Below, in pieces: positions 63,213 through 64,000 of a stretch of 64,000 nucleotides of DNA. The position numbers and the translations under genes were made by a program. Under the pieces are notes generated by a model. It was not told the origin of the DNA. It was given only the letters and a program-made list of their open reading frames with translations, and ran no database searches. Each line of letters starts with the position of its first letter. Position 1 is the stretch's first letter. The DNA is from Brevipalpus yothersi (lineage: Eukaryota > Arthropoda > Arachnida > Trombidiformes > Tenuipalpidae), in contig QZCP01000191.1 of the NCBI GenBank assembly GCA_003956705.1, forward strand, positions 1-64,000, written 5' to 3'.

Positions 63213-63703
63213 ATGGGTACAAGAACTCGCAAATTTAATATGAAAGGTGAGCTTTTTCTTATTCTTATCAAAGAGAAAAATTAGAGACGCTAATTTCTAT
63301 TTGTTATTTAGGTCCAATGCCCGAACAGGCTATTATAAATGCCAAGAATCATATTGTTCGTTGGAGGAAGCAAGTGTCTCCAGAATGGAATAGAAGGTAT
63401 GACGCGATTGTTCGTGTATTGCTGAATCATGAAAACACACTTGGTCTGGAAGACTATCGTCAAGCCGAAATCCACCAAACCATAGTGTTTCTGGAAACTA
63501 ACTACCGGTTCGTAGACGCCACTATTCTGGTGGATCAAATGTTCGACGGAGGCCGATCATGTCGAATATGCGGCGTACAGGTTCCTGATAACAGTCTCCC
63601 CACCTACATGTACCATTTGAATGGAGGAAATTGCCCTGTTTATTGCCCCAATCCTACTGTGGGGATTTTTGATCCAGCAAAAGTGAAGATACATAGTTAT
63701 TAA
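63213..63703 (+). CDS. Small protein with Cys/His motif, unknown family
   Basis: Exons 63213-63246 and 63312-63703 (phase 1, 65-bp intron, AAAG|GTGAG and TTATTTAG) encode 141 residues. There is no signal peptide. Residues 13-90 look like a charged helical region. The C-terminal part has Cys95, Cys98, His113, Cys119 and Cys123 (C-X2-C-X14-H-X5-C-X3-C), a plausible metal-binding cluster that does not fit the classic C2H2 spacing. I do not recognise the family. A further intron follows the stop codon by only 16 bp. It is divergent from the zinc-finger gene. Confidence 0.75.
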
Positions 63704-63719
63704 AGAGCACAATTGAAGG

Positions 63720-63780
63720 GTAAGTATCATCGTATGATGATGTAATCATGACTAATTTTTTTTTTTTTATTTCGGAACAG
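63720..63780 (+). other. Probable 3' UTR intron
   Basis: 61 bp from GAAGG|GTAAGT to a T-rich tract and TTCGGAACAG. It starts 16 nt after the stop of the preceding gene, close enough that it should not trigger exon-junction-dependent decay. The downstream exon contains the next ATG at 63959. Confidence 0.6.
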
Positions 63781-63902
63781 ACTCAGAAGAAGCCTCGAGT
63801 TGAATACTGCCAATCGAAGGAGAGTTAGTCTCATTACTCATTTATCATTGCTTAGTTGAAGGTGTCAAGTTTTTTACGAGAGAATTATACTCAGAGTGCA
63901 AA

Positions 63903-63908
63903 AATAAA
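63903..63908 (+). terminator. AATAAA polyadenylation signal
   Basis: AATAAA 200 bp after the stop at 63703 and only 50 bp before the next start codon. Confidence 0.55.
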
Positions 63909-63958
63909 GACCTTAAATCATTGTGCCTAAATTGTATTCTCTTTCTTTGTGAGGAAAA

Positions 63959-64000
63959 ATGTCTACCTATGAGGAACAAGTTGAGAGCTATTTGAATGCA
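63959..64000 (+). CDS. Start of another gene, cut by window end
   Basis: ATG with good context (GGAAAAATGTC) opens 14 codons beginning MSTYEEQVESYLNA, in frame to the last base. Too short to name. Its position within 60 bp of the AATAAA of the upstream gene leaves little room for a separate promoter. Confidence 0.45.
   Translation, partial: MSTYEEQVESYLNA

Noticed and set aside
1..64000. CRISPR array, prokaryotic operons, rRNA, tRNA, transposons
   Set aside because: No spaced direct repeats, Shine-Dalgarno-led operons, tRNA-like cloverleaf cores, terminal inverted repeats or transposase/reverse transcriptase motifs were found by eye. A tRNA scan and repeat search would be the decisive check.

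Overview
The window looks like nuclear DNA of a small-genome arthropod. It is AT-rich, with GT-AG introns that are either very short (about 47-80 bp) or long and full of microsatellites. The best phylogenetic hint is a multi-exon agrin gene. Agrin is known from chelicerates, nematodes and vertebrates but is absent from Drosophila, so a chelicerate, perhaps a mite, is my tentative guess. I see no bacterial-type operon, CRISPR array, rRNA, tRNA or transposase.

Layout. 1-5.4 kb: no assignable gene. 5.4-7.2 kb (-): a two-exon atonal-family bHLH factor. 8.9-10.1 kb (-) and 12.1-15.6 kb (+): two small multi-exon gene models that I assembled from splice sites and reading phase, both tentative. 15.9-16.2 kb (+): a small secreted six-cysteine protein. 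17.2-19.2 kb (+): ESF1, a nucleolar rRNA-processing factor. 20.1-21.0 kb (+): NDUFB10, a complex I subunit, in five exons. 21.2-22.2 kb (-): a four-exon secreted protein of unknown family. 22.3-56.1 kb (-): agrin in eleven exons, more than half of the window. 58.7-60.5 kb (-): a GPAT3/4-type glycerol-3-phosphate acyltransferase. 61.7-63.0 kb (-): a protein with two C2H2 zinc fingers. 63.2-63.7 kb (+): a small Cys/His-motif protein, followed only 255 bp after its stop by the start of another reading frame that runs off the window.

The agrin gene is the most informative locus. All eleven exons join in phase to 1395 codons. The model has a large Cys/His-rich N-terminal exon ending in a transmembrane segment, a 36-nt microexon, six follistatin/Kazal modules, an extra lustrin-like cysteine module, two laminin-EGF modules and one laminin G domain. 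The SEA domain and the second and third laminin G domains of vertebrate agrin are not present. The last exon either reads into a stop or splices in frame into the exons of the neighbouring secreted gene.

Long (CT)n/(GA)n tracts occur throughout non-coding DNA, often as facing CT...GA pairs. Two single-N positions lie in such tracts, and one is flanked by a direct duplication that is probably an assembly artefact. The genes are ordinary housekeeping and developmental genes with no evident shared pathway. I found no convincing self-contained new system; the candidates for novelty are the agrin architecture, the agrin/secreted-gene junction and the unrecognised small proteins.
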